Positions 31,263 through 39,654 of a stretch of DNA of 45,146 bases are shown here, piece after piece. The stretch is from positions 1-45,146 of the forward strand of contig JAATFF010000121.1 in the NCBI GenBank assembly GCA_015655335.1, written 5' to 3'. The position numbers and the translations under genes are program-made. Source of the stretch: Lysobacterales bacterium (GTDB taxonomy: Bacteria > Pseudomonadota > Gammaproteobacteria > Xanthomonadales > Rhodanobacteraceae). Under the pieces are notes generated by a model. That model ran no database searches and was not told the origin of the DNA. It saw only the letters and a list, made by a program, of their open reading frames with translations. Each line of letters opens with the position of its first letter. The first letter of the stretch is position 1.

Positions 31263-32591
31263 TTACGGTGAGGTTTGCTCGAGGGGTGGTAGCTCTGGCT
31301 TCTTGCTTTTTGAATCATCCGTAAAGTCGACATCGTCCATGCCGAGGCGAAGACGTCCTGCATCGATGAACACGCGCAAGCGATGGTATTTCACGAGATA
31401 GCGGACACCCACTACCGCGGCGAGCAAACCTGCGGCAGCCCCGACGCCGAGCGCCCAGCGCGGGCCGAACGTATCGGCGACCCAGCCAACGATCGGTGCG
31501 CCGATAGGTGTGCCGCCCATGGCGATGGCGAGGAAGATGGCCACGACGCGACCGCGCATGGCCGGTTCGGTGGTGAGTTGCATGAAGCTGTTGGTGGACG
31601 TGGTGAATGTCTGCGCGGATACGCCGATGACGATCAGCACCAAACCGAAGACCCAATAGTTGGGCAGGATCGCGGCCACGGCCACGGCAAGCCCGAATAG
31701 CGCAGCTGCCGCAAGCAGAAGCGGGACGCGCGGTTTTGCGCGCCTGGCGGCGAGAAGTGCACCGATCACCGATCCGATCGCCATCGTCGATGTCAATAAT
31801 CCATATCGACCTGCGCCGGCATGGAAGACAGTGACCGCCATGGTCGATATGAAGATCGGAAAGTTAAGCCCGAAGGTGCCGATCAGAAAGAGCATGAGTA
31901 GCACCGCTTTCATATCCGGGCGTCGCCACACATACAAAAAACCTTCGACGAGGCTGCCACGCGTGCGAAGTGCCTTATGCCGCGGATGAAGTTCGTGCAC
32001 ACGGAGGAAGCTCAACGAGCACAGCACCGCAGCAAACGAGACCGCGTTGATCGCGAACACCCACCCGCATCCCACGGCCGCGATGAGTAAGCCGGCGATA
32101 GCGGGACCGATCATGCGCGCTGCGTTGAACGACGTGGAATTCAACGCCACCGCATTCGACAGATCGGCCTCGCCGACCAGGTCGGAAACGAAGGTCTGGC
32201 GCGCCGGCGCATCGAATGCAGTGACGCATCCGAGCAGCAACGCGAATACATACACCTGCCACAGCTGCACAAGTCCGGTAATCGTCAGCACGCCCAATGC
32301 GAGCGCCAATATGCCCAGCGCCGCTTGGGTGGCGTACAGCAGTTTTCGCCGGTCGACATGATCGGCAGTAAAGCCAGTCAGCGGCAACAGGAGAATCTGC
32401 GGACCGAATTGCAGCGCCATGACCACGCCGACCGCTGCCGCATTGTTGTGAGTGAGTTGGGTGAGGACGAGCCAATCCTGCGCAATGCGCTGCATCCACG
32501 TGCCGATATTTGACACGATTCCGCCTGCAGCCCATACGCGATAGTTGAAACCTCGCAATGAGCGAAAAGTGCCCTGCATCGGATCGTTCAT
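31263..32591 (-). CDS. MFS transporter (DHA3 / enterobactin-exporter-like)
   Basis: The 442-residue protein has 12 predicted membrane helices. 'SNIGTWMQRIAQDWLVLTQLTHNNAAAVGVVMALQFGPQIL' and 'GFTADHVDRRKLLYATQ' are the start and the A-motif loop of the MFS_3 group, which includes EntS-like exporters. Its start overlaps the stop of the upstream small membrane gene as ATGA. With the MarR gene they form an operon whose likely job is drug efflux; no substrate can be named. Confidence 0.9.
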   Translation of the reverse strand: MNDPMQGTFRSLRGFNYRVWAAGGIVSNIGTWMQRIAQDWLVLTQLTHNNAAAVGVVMALQFGPQILLLPLTGFTADHVDRRKLLYATQAALGILALALGVLTITGLVQLWQVYVFALLLGCVTAFDAPARQTFVSDLVGEADLSNAVALNSTSFNAARMIGPAIAGLLIAAVGCGWVFAINAVSFAAVLCSLSFLRVHELHPRHKALRTRGSLVEGFLYVWRRPDMKAVLLMLFLIGTFGLNFPIFISTMAVTVFHAGAGRYGLLTSTMAIGSVIGALLAARRAKPRVPLLLAAAALFGLAVAVAAILPNYWVFGLVLIVIGVSAQTFTTSTNSFMQLTTEPAMRGRVVAIFLAIAMGGTPIGAPIVGWVADTFGPRWALGVGAAAGLLAAVVGVRYLVKYHRLRVFIDAGRLRLGMDDVDFTDDSKSKKPELPPLEQTSP

Positions 32592-32923
32592 GGATTTCCG
32601 GGTGAATTGCCGCCGTTAAACCGTCCGAATCTGCGCGCCATCACGACGCCCATGATAAGAGCGCCCAATCCCAACGCGACGACTTCATCGGTAGTGCGTA
32701 GATCGAAATTACCCACATGGTAAATCAGCACATAACCCACTACTGCATTGAAGAAGCCCCACATCACGTTGATTGTCGAAGAAGAAAACCCTTCGCCAGG
32801 CGGTTTGGCAAAGGGACTCTGAAAGGGCTTTCCCATCACGCCACTGACAAAGTGTGGAATCGCGTTGGTGAGGAAAACGCCGGCAAAAAAATATGAGATG
32901 TAGTAAGACCCAAGCATCGTCAA
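32588..32923 (-). CDS. Small membrane protein in the marR-MFS operon
   Basis: The 111-residue protein has three hydrophobic segments ('ISYFFAGVFLTNAIPHFVSGV', 'INVMWGFFNAVVGYVLIYHV', 'VALGLGALIMGVVMA'). AGGAG precedes the ATG, and the gene overlaps the transporter by four bases. Proteins with 'NAIPHFV-GV-GKPFQSPF' are found in various bacteria as hypothetical membrane proteins. It may assist the transporter. Confidence 0.78.
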   Translation of the reverse strand: MTMLGSYYISYFFAGVFLTNAIPHFVSGVMGKPFQSPFAKPPGEGFSSSTINVMWGFFNAVVGYVLIYHVGNFDLRTTDEVVALGLGALIMGVVMARRFGRFNGGNSPGNP

Positions 32924-32960
32924 GCACTCCTCTGAATTGAACGGTTAATCGACTCGCCCA

Positions 32961-33413
32961 TTACGAATTGACGAGACGCTTGAGCAAGTGAACCGCGCGG
33001 GCGAGTTCTTCCTGCTCGGCTGGCGCGAGATGTGCACGAATGGCTCGGAATAACCAATCGTCCAATGCCGCTCGGCGTGCGCTGATCCATTCGCGGCAAG
33101 CAGGCGTCGTGGAGAGGAGTGTTTGCCGTCCATCCGTTGGATGCGGCGAGCCTTCAACGAGTCCGGCCGCTTGCAGCGACGAGATCGTGGCGCCCATGGA
33201 TTGCGGGCGCACGCCTTCGGCACGCGCAAGTGCGGTCACGGTCGAGGGGCCATCGCGATCCAGTCGGCCCAACACGGATTGCTGGGACAGGGTGAGGTCG
33301 CCCGCGCGCGACTCATCGCGCAAACGCCGCTTCAGTTGGCCGAGGAGAACGCGAAGTTCTCCGGCTAGAACCATGACGTGCGCTGCGTTGGGATCGGTTT
33401 GCTGGGTACTCAC
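32961..33413 (-). CDS. MarR family transcriptional regulator (first gene of operon)
   Basis: The 150-residue protein shows the winged helix 'LTLSQQSVLGRLDRDGPSTVTALARAEGVRPQSMGATISSLQAAGLVEGSPHPTDGRQ' with the DGR wing. The start is GTG at 33413; an internal start at 33374 is possible. It lies 37 bases upstream of the membrane-protein/MFS pair and probably represses all three genes. In the upstream region ATATGAAG and CTTCATAT (33432-33474) form an inverted pair with a long gap that may be its operator. Confidence 0.87.
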   Translation of the reverse strand: MSTQQTDPNAAHVMVLAGELRVLLGQLKRRLRDESRAGDLTLSQQSVLGRLDRDGPSTVTALARAEGVRPQSMGATISSLQAAGLVEGSPHPTDGRQTLLSTTPACREWISARRAALDDWLFRAIRAHLAPAEQEELARAVHLLKRLVNS

Positions 33414-33480
33414 GGTCCGGCATTCTGGCCTATATGAAGGAAAACTGCAAAGGTTAACTTCATATTTCAGGGCGATAGAA

Positions 33481-33497
33481 AGTTGACGCAGTCAACT
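33481..33497. promoter_or_regulatory. Perfect palindrome AGTTGAC-GCA-GTCAACT
   Basis: A 7+3+7 perfect inverted repeat lies 40 bases upstream of the MarR-GNAT gene and between it and the divergent marR operon. It fits an operator of a dimeric MarR-type protein; which of the two regulators binds is not known. Confidence 0.6.
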
Positions 33498-33536
33498 ATT
33501 AGCGCATACTCCTCACCTGGCTTTACGAGGTGTGCC

Positions 33537-34472
33537 ATGTCTGCTTCCGATTTGCTCGGTGAACAAGTGGGAGCCGTCCGCGGCTTCAATCGTTTCTACA
33601 CGCGTCAGATCGGCGTCCTCGAAGAAGGGCTTCTGGCCAGCCCTTTTTCGCTCACACAGGCACGGGTGCTGTTCGAGCTCGGCACTCGCAAGGCTGTTAC
33701 GGCCGGCGAGATCGGCGAAGTACTTGGCCTCGATGCGGGCTATCTCAGTCGCATCGTCCAGCATTTCGTCTCGCAGGGATTGGTCGAGCGCGCGCCTTCA
33801 AACCAGGATGGCCGACAGTGGATGCTCTCCCTGACAAACGAAGGCCGAAAGGCTTTTCGTGTACTCGATCAGGCATCGCACCAACTCACTGCGTCCGTAC
33901 TGTCCCGATTGTCGGAACCGCAGCGTGGTCAATTGCTGGCATCGATGAAAGAAGTGCGGCGCTTATTGTCTTCGGACAATGATGGCAGCGCCGTTGTTAT
34001 TCGCACGCACCGCGTTGGAGACATCGGTTGGGCCATTGAACGACACGGTCAGCTTTATGCCGACGAATTCGGATGGAACGAAGAATTTGAGGCGTTGGTC
34101 GCTACGCTGTTCGCGCAGTTCGCTACCAAGCACGATCCTTCCACGGAGCGATGCTGGATTGCCGAGGTCGATGGCGAGCGCGTCGGTTGTGTGTTCGTCG
34201 TGCACCATGCGCAAGATTCGTCTATCGCGCAGTTACGTTGCTTGCTGGTCGATCCCAAAGGGCGAGGCCTGGGCATAGGAAAACGGCTGGTGGATGAATG
34301 TCTTGCTTTCGCAAAGAGCTCCGGCTACGTAAAGATGATGCTGTGGACCAACGACATATTGGTTTCCGCCCGTCGTATCTACCAGGCGGCGGGATTCGAG
34401 CTGGTGTCGGAAGAGCGTCATCACAGCTTTGGTCACGACATGGTCGGCCAGGTGTGGATGCGCGACCTTTGA
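33537..34472 (+). CDS. MarR-GNAT fusion: helix-turn-helix regulator with acetyltransferase domain
   Basis: I chose the ATG at 33537, preceded by CGAGG; the frame from 33483 would read through the palindromic operator. The 311-residue protein has a MarR domain (about 1-145, 'SLTQARVLFELGTRKAVTAGEIGEVLGLDAGYLSRIV', 'QDGRQW') and a GNAT domain (about 155-310, 'LRCLLVDPKGRGLGIGKRLVDECLAFA', with the acetyl-CoA loop GRGLGIG). Such fusions are common in Proteobacteria; the acetyltransferase may act on the ligand or on proteins. It is divergent from the marR-MFS operon. Confidence 0.9.
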   Translation: MSASDLLGEQVGAVRGFNRFYTRQIGVLEEGLLASPFSLTQARVLFELGTRKAVTAGEIGEVLGLDAGYLSRIVQHFVSQGLVERAPSNQDGRQWMLSLTNEGRKAFRVLDQASHQLTASVLSRLSEPQRGQLLASMKEVRRLLSSDNDGSAVVIRTHRVGDIGWAIERHGQLYADEFGWNEEFEALVATLFAQFATKHDPSTERCWIAEVDGERVGCVFVVHHAQDSSIAQLRCLLVDPKGRGLGIGKRLVDECLAFAKSSGYVKMMLWTNDILVSARRIYQAAGFELVSEERHHSFGHDMVGQVWMRDL

Positions 34473-34493
34473 TGCTTGACCGCCGTAAGGCCG

Positions 34494-34757
34494 TTACGTC
34501 TGCAGGTAGGCGATTTTCCTCTGTTTAGGAAGCCTTTTGATTTCCCACTACGCGCGCGAAGCTGCCGCGCGGTTGTCGTACGGCCGTGCACCGATCAATC
34601 GTAAGGGTGGATGCGCGCGTGTGTAGCGCGCACCGCGACCTGCAACGTGCGCTTCATAGCGCGCCGTGAGGTTGTTGGTGATGCCGGCGTAGAACGAACC
34701 GTCGCGGCATTCGATCAGATACAGATACCACTGGCGGTCGTTAACGGTTGCAGTCAT
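34494..34757 (-). pseudogene. GIY-YIG nuclease-family gene interrupted by an amber codon
   Basis: From the ATG at 34757 the frame encodes 'WYLYLIECRDGSFYAGITNNLTARYEAH' (GIY-YIG-type core: Tyr-Leu-Tyr and Tyr-Ala-Gly) and then 'RAHPPLRLIG'. A TAG stop at 34550-34548 follows 'AAASRA', but the same frame continues 'WEIKRLPKQRKIAYLQT' to a TAA at 34494. That sequence is the normal end of this family ('AEWEIKRLPR-KLAL'), with TAG in place of the usual Glu codon. The stopped product would lack about 17 residues. It may be non-functional or a recent mutation. Confidence 0.72.
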
Positions 34758-34782
34758 CGGTGGACGCGGTGCGCTTGCGGCA

Positions 34783-36633
34783 CTAGTCGGCGGTGTCGGC
34801 GCATGGCTCGTCATGCTTGGCGACATCGTTTGCCGCGGCTTGATGGCTTCGCGATGGACTGGCGGATGCAGGATCGAAATCTGCTTCGCTCACCACGACG
34901 CGATTGCGTCCATCTCGCTTGGCTCGGTAGAGCGCATCGTCTGCCGCGATCAAGAGTTGGCGTAAGTCATAGCCGTGATGATCGGTCGATGCAATGCCAA
35001 AACTGGCGGAGATCGTGATATCGCGCGAACCATCGCCTGGCGTCGCGTTGATGGCCGATCGAATCTGTTCGGCGCGATCTACTGCGTGAGATATCGTGCA
35101 TTCGGGTAAAAGAATGCCGAACTCTTCACCGCCCAGGCGACCGAAAACGTCACAAGAACGCAGATGATGTTGGCACACAGTAACGGCGCGCTTGAGGACG
35201 TGGTCGCCAACGATATGTCCGTGGGTGTCGTTGACGAGTTTGAAATGGTCCATGTCGATGAGGATGAGACAGCAGCTTCGCATGGACTTTGCCGCGTAGC
35301 GCAGTGCCTGTTCTGCTTCGTCGACGAAATGCTGGCGATTGAAGATGCCGGTAAGACCATCCCGCCGGGCCAGGCGCATGAAACGCAATTGAGAACGCTT
35401 GAGTCGATAAAGCAGAAAACCTATCGACGCCAGCGTGAGCAGCAACAGAGAGATATAGAGCCGGCTGGTGACCACCGCCTTGTGATCGAGCGCCTGTTGC
35501 AGTTGCAGAATCTGGTTTTGTTTATTTAGCTCATCGACCTGTACTTTTTTGGCATCGACCTGCTGCTTTGCCAGCTGGTAGGCCAGCGCTTTCTCGCGAA
35601 GATCGTCCAGATGGCCTTTGTCCGCCGCCATGTACTTTTCGTGATAGTCGAGCGCGTCGCGTAGATCGCCTTTTTCGCGGTCGATCTGATAGAGCAGTTC
35701 GTAAGCGGTGCTGAGCGGTTGTGTGAAGTCGCTTTTCGAAGCGATGTCGACGGTATCCAGTGCAAACTTCTCCGCACGCAGCGCATCGTTCGCTTTCCAA
35801 TACGCCTGCGCTAGCAGCGCATCGTATTCGGAGGTCAACTCCAGGTATCGATAACTGACGACATTGACGTAGCTGCCCTCGAGCAGATTGATCGCCTCCG
35901 ATGTCTTGTCTTGCTGGATAGCGAAATTCGCCATATCGCGACGTATGGCATCGGCCATCAAATTCTCGCCAGCATCGGCGCATGCATGCAGTGCTCTAAG
36001 CCGCAGCGGATCCAGTGGACGCATGCGGCCGCTGAGAAAGTTGGCGTGTATTTTCATATACATGCCAATACAGCCGTTCCTGCCGCTGGGATAGTCGGCA
36101 ATGATCTGGTCGGCGTAGTTGGTGGCGAGATCGTACTGTCCTGCGTCGATCAGCAACTGCGCCGCTTCGCCCATCAGGTGGAATCGCGCATTTTTGTCGG
36201 TGATCCGAGGTAGATCGTCCAGCGCTTGGTCTAGACGCGAAAATGCTTCTTCATAGTGATGCCCGAAGCCCAGGATGTTGATGAGTGCAGCTGTTGCGTG
36301 CATCCGGATCGCCGCGTCCGGCGTTTGCTTGATGATGGTTTCCAGCAACGGCCTAGCCTTGGTGACATCGCCGCTGTAGGCCACCTGCCACGCTTCCAGA
36401 TAACGCAGATCCCACTTCTGAGCTTGAGAGAAATGGGCTGAGCTTTTGTCGAGCTGTTCAAGCAATTTGGCGAATGCGACATTGTCGACGGTCTTGATGG
36501 CGTCGGCGTGAGCAAGTAGCTCCGAAGGGTCGCTCGATGGGGGCGTGGCAGCAAGCGCCACGCCCGCCAGCAGGCAGAAGAGCCATGCGGCTCCTGCCAA
36601 ACATCTCCGGCGCATGTTGCCGGTTGTGCGCAT
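34783..36633 (-). CDS. Diguanylate cyclase with TPR-like sensor region
   Basis: The 616-residue protein has a signal sequence, about 350 residues of helical TPR-like repeats on the outside, a coiled segment, one membrane helix ('LYISLLLLTLASIGFLLYRL', about residue 400) and a C-terminal GGDEF domain. The active site is 'FGRLGGEEFGILLPE' near 505. RSCD stands five residues before it, so the product-inhibition I-site is intact. It should make cyclic di-GMP at the inner membrane in response to something sensed by the periplasmic repeats. The 104-residue acidic gene upstream is nine bases away. Confidence 0.92.
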   Translation of the reverse strand: MRTTGNMRRRCLAGAAWLFCLLAGVALAATPPSSDPSELLAHADAIKTVDNVAFAKLLEQLDKSSAHFSQAQKWDLRYLEAWQVAYSGDVTKARPLLETIIKQTPDAAIRMHATAALINILGFGHHYEEAFSRLDQALDDLPRITDKNARFHLMGEAAQLLIDAGQYDLATNYADQIIADYPSGRNGCIGMYMKIHANFLSGRMRPLDPLRLRALHACADAGENLMADAIRRDMANFAIQQDKTSEAINLLEGSYVNVVSYRYLELTSEYDALLAQAYWKANDALRAEKFALDTVDIASKSDFTQPLSTAYELLYQIDREKGDLRDALDYHEKYMAADKGHLDDLREKALAYQLAKQQVDAKKVQVDELNKQNQILQLQQALDHKAVVTSRLYISLLLLTLASIGFLLYRLKRSQLRFMRLARRDGLTGIFNRQHFVDEAEQALRYAAKSMRSCCLILIDMDHFKLVNDTHGHIVGDHVLKRAVTVCQHHLRSCDVFGRLGGEEFGILLPECTISHAVDRAEQIRSAINATPGDGSRDITISASFGIASTDHHGYDLRQLLIAADDALYRAKRDGRNRVVVSEADFDPASASPSRSHQAAANDVAKHDEPCADTAD

Positions 36634-36641
36634 CGACGTGC

Positions 36642-36956
36642 TTATGCCTGCACGAACGAAGATTGGGCCAGCGAGTCGCGAGCACCTTTTGGCTTCGGCT
36701 TCTCGCCAGCATCGTCGTCTTCGTCTTCCTCGCCTTCTTCCTCTTCTTCATCCGGAGCGCCAGGAACCATGATGCTAAAGAGTGGCGTCTTTTGCAGTAA
36801 CACCTCCAGTTTGGACGTGTCCCTGGTCAAGATCGCCTCGCAAAAAGGCGCCTCGATTTGCGCTTCGGCCAATGCAATCTCTACGTCGCTTTGGGACGCC
36901 TCGCGCCATTGCGCTTCGCTGCCCATTTTTTCCAGAAATTCGATGACGCTAGACAT
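36642..36956 (-). CDS. Small protein with an acidic tail
   Basis: The ATG at 36956 (GGGGGTAG upstream) gives 104 residues; the frame to 37052 has no ribosome site. The first 60 residues are helical ('SSVIEFLEKMGSEAQWREASQSDVEIALAEAQ') and then comes a tail with a run of about 14 Glu/Asp residues and a basic stretch. The N-terminal half faintly recalls Nif11-type leader peptides, but there is no Gly-Gly site and no core-like Cys/Ser/Thr region, so a peptide-precursor role is doubtful. It may share a transcript with the cyclase gene, nine bases downstream. Confidence 0.65.
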   Translation of the reverse strand: MSSVIEFLEKMGSEAQWREASQSDVEIALAEAQIEAPFCEAILTRDTSKLEVLLQKTPLFSIMVPGAPDEEEEEGEEDEDDDAGEKPKPKGARDSLAQSSFVQA

Positions 36957-37471
36957 CCAACTACCCCCTATAGATCGTTCGCTAATGCAGTGCTCCTGCT
37001 GCGATCCCTCAGCTTTTATGCTGCGGAATGGCCGTGGGGCGGCCGCCATCATATCTCGCTACGAAGGCACCTATATGCGGCCGATATCGACGACGGTATG
37101 AGACGACTGTGACGCATGGGCGATAGTCCGACCGAAAGCGGCAGGACGATAAGGGGCGAAGCCGCTTTCAACGCGGAAACAAACATGTAAATGCAATTTA
37201 AGTAATTGATTATGATTAATAATGTAATCTTTTTTGCACCAATGAAAACGTTGCCGTTCGGGGGTGGCCTGCATCTTGTTCAATGCATGGCCTGTCGGGT
37301 AAGCGCGCGCAAGCACATCCGCAAGCAATCGTCGTAATGCCGGATTCGTTAGGGACAAGTCATCCTCGCATCGCCATGTAGCCTTGGATTTTGTGGTTTT
37401 GAGCCCCAAATCGGCGGGTGTATGGGTAACAAAACCACCCCTTTCATCGTCAACGGTTTCAGGAGATTTCC
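36957..37471. other. Intergenic stretch with AT-rich promoter-like section
   Basis: I see no convincing gene. A 112-codon minus-strand frame (37071-37409) shows no ribosome site or family pattern. The section 37180-37240 is markedly AT-rich and may hold promoters for the zinc-finger gene downstream or for the minus-strand operon. Confidence 0.4.
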
Positions 37472-37735
37472 ATGGCTACCGGTTGGACTGGCGACGGTGC
37501 TGTTCAGGACCAGATCGACGCCACGGTCAACGACGCTGTCCAGCGTGCGCGTCGCCAGTTGAAGAAAGGCCCCGGCCTGACGCATTGCGAAGCTTGCGAT
37601 GCGCCCATTCCCGCTGCACGGCGCAAAGCGGTACCTGGCGTGCGCTTGTGCGTGAATTGCCAGGAAGCACAAGATGCCGAACGCAGCGCCGCCATTTACA
37701 ACCGGCGCGGAAGCAAAGACAGTCAGCTTCGCTAA
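37472..37735 (+). CDS. DksA/TraR family C4-type zinc finger protein
   Basis: The 87-residue protein has the ribosome site CAGGAG and the DksA-type zinc finger 'CEACDAPIPAARRKAVPGVRLCVNCQEAQ' with four Cys in C-x2-C-x17-C-x2-C form. It resembles short YbiI-like proteins rather than DksA itself, since the long coiled coil is missing. Such proteins may bind RNA polymerase's secondary channel. The cupin gene begins 13 bases after its stop, so they could be co-transcribed. Confidence 0.9.
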   Translation: MATGWTGDGAVQDQIDATVNDAVQRARRQLKKGPGLTHCEACDAPIPAARRKAVPGVRLCVNCQEAQDAERSAAIYNRRGSKDSQLR

Positions 37736-37748
37736 CCCATGGAAACGC

Positions 37749-38255
37749 ATGATGACCCAACAAGCCCGCGCGCTAGCCGAAAAGCTCATACGGAATTTCA
37801 ACACGGCGCACACCGAGCACCAAGTTCGCGATCCCCTTTACGACACGGTGTGCGCACGTCTGGCGACGGGAACGGCGGCGAGTAAGTTAGGCGCGTCAAT
37901 CGATACGGTGGCACCCGGCAAGCGCTCGTGTCCGTATCACTTTCACTACGCGCAAGAAGAGATGTTCATCGTGCTGGAAGGCGCTGGAACACTGCGTGTT
38001 GCCGGCGAGATGCTGCCGATCCAGACTGGGGACGTTATTTTTATTCCGCCTGGACCGGAATATCCGCACCAGATCATCAATACGTCCGCGGCGCCACTGA
38101 AATATCTCTCCATCGGTACGCGCGAGACGCCCGAAGTGGTCGAGTATCCCGATTCAGGAAAGTACGCGGCCCTGGCAACCAAGCAGGACGGCTCGCGACT
38201 GCATGTTGTTCAACGGGCGCCGAACAGCGTCGATTATTGGGATGGGGAACCCTGA
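37749..38255 (+). CDS. Cupin domain protein
   Basis: The 168-residue protein shows both cupin motifs: 'PYHFHYAQEEMFIVLEGAGTLRVAG' (HxH..E..G) and 'GDVIFIPPGPEYPHQIIN' (G-PxG..H). Metal ligands are all present. The start is one of two adjacent ATGs at 37749/37752. Proteins of this group are often called sugar-phosphate isomerase-like or auxin-binding-like; the actual reaction is unknown. Confidence 0.87.
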   Translation: MMTQQARALAEKLIRNFNTAHTEHQVRDPLYDTVCARLATGTAASKLGASIDTVAPGKRSCPYHFHYAQEEMFIVLEGAGTLRVAGEMLPIQTGDVIFIPPGPEYPHQIINTSAAPLKYLSIGTRETPEVVEYPDSGKYAALATKQDGSRLHVVQRAPNSVDYWDGEP

Positions 38256-38356
38256 TGCCCGATTGCAAAGAAATGTGAATAGACATTTCGAAGACAGAGC
38301 CGTACACGGCTTGGTGATAGGCTCCAGATCGTCCCCATCCAAAGAAGGAGACGTCC

Positions 38357-38671
38357 ATGGAAGTCAGCTTCAACAATTGGGGCGATGCGGTGGCGTTCCT
38401 TTCCCAACGTACCGATATGGCGTTGGAAGGCCTGATGGCACTGAGCGCGCAGCAGATGGTGGATCAGCAGGTGATTGCTGCCTTGGTGGCGTCCCATTCC
38501 CATTTGAAGGCGGCGGCTGATATGTGGCGGCTGATGGCGTCCGCGACCTTGCCGATCACCCACGTGCGCAGCCTTCAGGACGATCAACCCGAATCGGTGC
38601 GCGAAGCGTATTCGGAACGCATGGCGTATTGGGAAGGGATCTTTCGCAAGGCCATACCCGAGAACGAATGA
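38357..38671 (+). CDS. Hypothetical helical protein, 104 residues
   Basis: AGAAGGAGACGTCC precedes the ATG. The product is mostly helical ('ALEGLMALSAQQMVDQQVIAALVASHSHLKAAADMWRLM') without a signal or membrane segment. I do not recognise the family. The creatininase-like gene starts 109 bases after its stop. Confidence 0.65.
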   Translation: MEVSFNNWGDAVAFLSQRTDMALEGLMALSAQQMVDQQVIAALVASHSHLKAAADMWRLMASATLPITHVRSLQDDQPESVREAYSERMAYWEGIFRKAIPENE

Positions 38672-38779
38672 GGCAAAACGCGGGCAGCGCGGCGACAGAG
38701 GATGCAGATGCGGACATGGCGTGCAACCATAGTGCGCCATTGTTCTCCACATTCCATCGCTGTCGCTGCCAGGCCCTTG

Positions 38780-39598
38780 ATGATGCGCCACCTCTTTCGA
38801 CGCTTTTTCGCGTCCGCTGTGTTGCTTGCCGTCGCGCATGTTTCGTTTGCGCAAACACCATCCACGGTGTTGCTCCAAAATCTCACCTGGACCGAGCTGC
38901 GCGACCAAATTCGTGCGGGCAAGACCACGGTCATCATTCCCATCGGCGGCACCGAACAAAGCGGGCCTTTCGTAGCGGTGGGCAAGCACAATGTGCGGGC
39001 GGAATATCTGTCCCAGAAAATCGCGGAAAAACTGGGCAATGCGTTAGTCGCGCCGGTCGTAGCGTATGTACCGGAAGGTGGCTACGCGCCACCCACATCC
39101 CATATGCGATTTCCGGGCACGATCACCATCCCGGACGATGTCTTCGAAAAGTTGCTTGAATCCGCGGCCAACAGTTTTGCCGTACACGGTTTTCGGAACA
39201 TCGTTTTTCTCGGCGATCACGGCGGCTATCAGAATGACCTGAAGCAAGTGGTGGCGCATCTCAACAAGACTTGGGCAACCTCTCACGCGCGAGCATTTCT
39301 GCCGCCGGCGTATTACGACGCTTCGTCCGAAGGCTATGCCCAGATCCTTCGCCAGAAAGGGTTCCGCGACGATGAAATCGGCACGCATGCCGGGCTGGCC
39401 GATACGTCTCTGCAACTGGCGGTGGCCCCGCAGATGGTGCGGGTGACTCAGCTACGCGCGAGCGCGAAACTGGGTTCGGCGGACGGTGTTTATGGCGGCG
39501 ATCCACGGCGTTCGACCGCTGAACTGGGCCAATGGGGCGTGGATGTTATAGTTTCGCGCACGGTCGATGCCATCCGGGAAGATACAGCGGGGCGATGA
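38780..39598 (+). CDS. Creatininase family protein, exported
   Basis: From the ATG at 38780 the 272-residue protein has a signal peptide (to about 'VSFAQ') and the creatininase fold: 'IIPIGGTEQSGPFVAVGKHNVRAEYLSQ' with its metal-binding Glu and His, and 'NIVFLGDHGGYQNDLKQVV' with Asp and His. Family members hydrolyse cyclic amides such as creatinine or formamido-pyrimidines. The signal peptide places this one in the periplasm, and the substrate is unknown. A methionine at 38783 is an equally possible start. Confidence 0.85.
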   Translation: MMRHLFRRFFASAVLLAVAHVSFAQTPSTVLLQNLTWTELRDQIRAGKTTVIIPIGGTEQSGPFVAVGKHNVRAEYLSQKIAEKLGNALVAPVVAYVPEGGYAPPTSHMRFPGTITIPDDVFEKLLESAANSFAVHGFRNIVFLGDHGGYQNDLKQVVAHLNKTWATSHARAFLPPAYYDASSEGYAQILRQKGFRDDEIGTHAGLADTSLQLAVAPQMVRVTQLRASAKLGSADGVYGGDPRRSTAELGQWGVDVIVSRTVDAIREDTAGR

Positions 39599-39654
39599 CA
39601 TCGCCTTGCGTGTGATCGGTTTTCGTTGCCTTGTCTCTGATACGGGAATTTGCT

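Noticed and set aside
37071..37409. 112-codon minus-strand frame between the acidic protein and the DksA-type gene
   Set aside because: No ribosome site, no family pattern, and it crosses an AT-rich promoter-like section; composition does not look coding.
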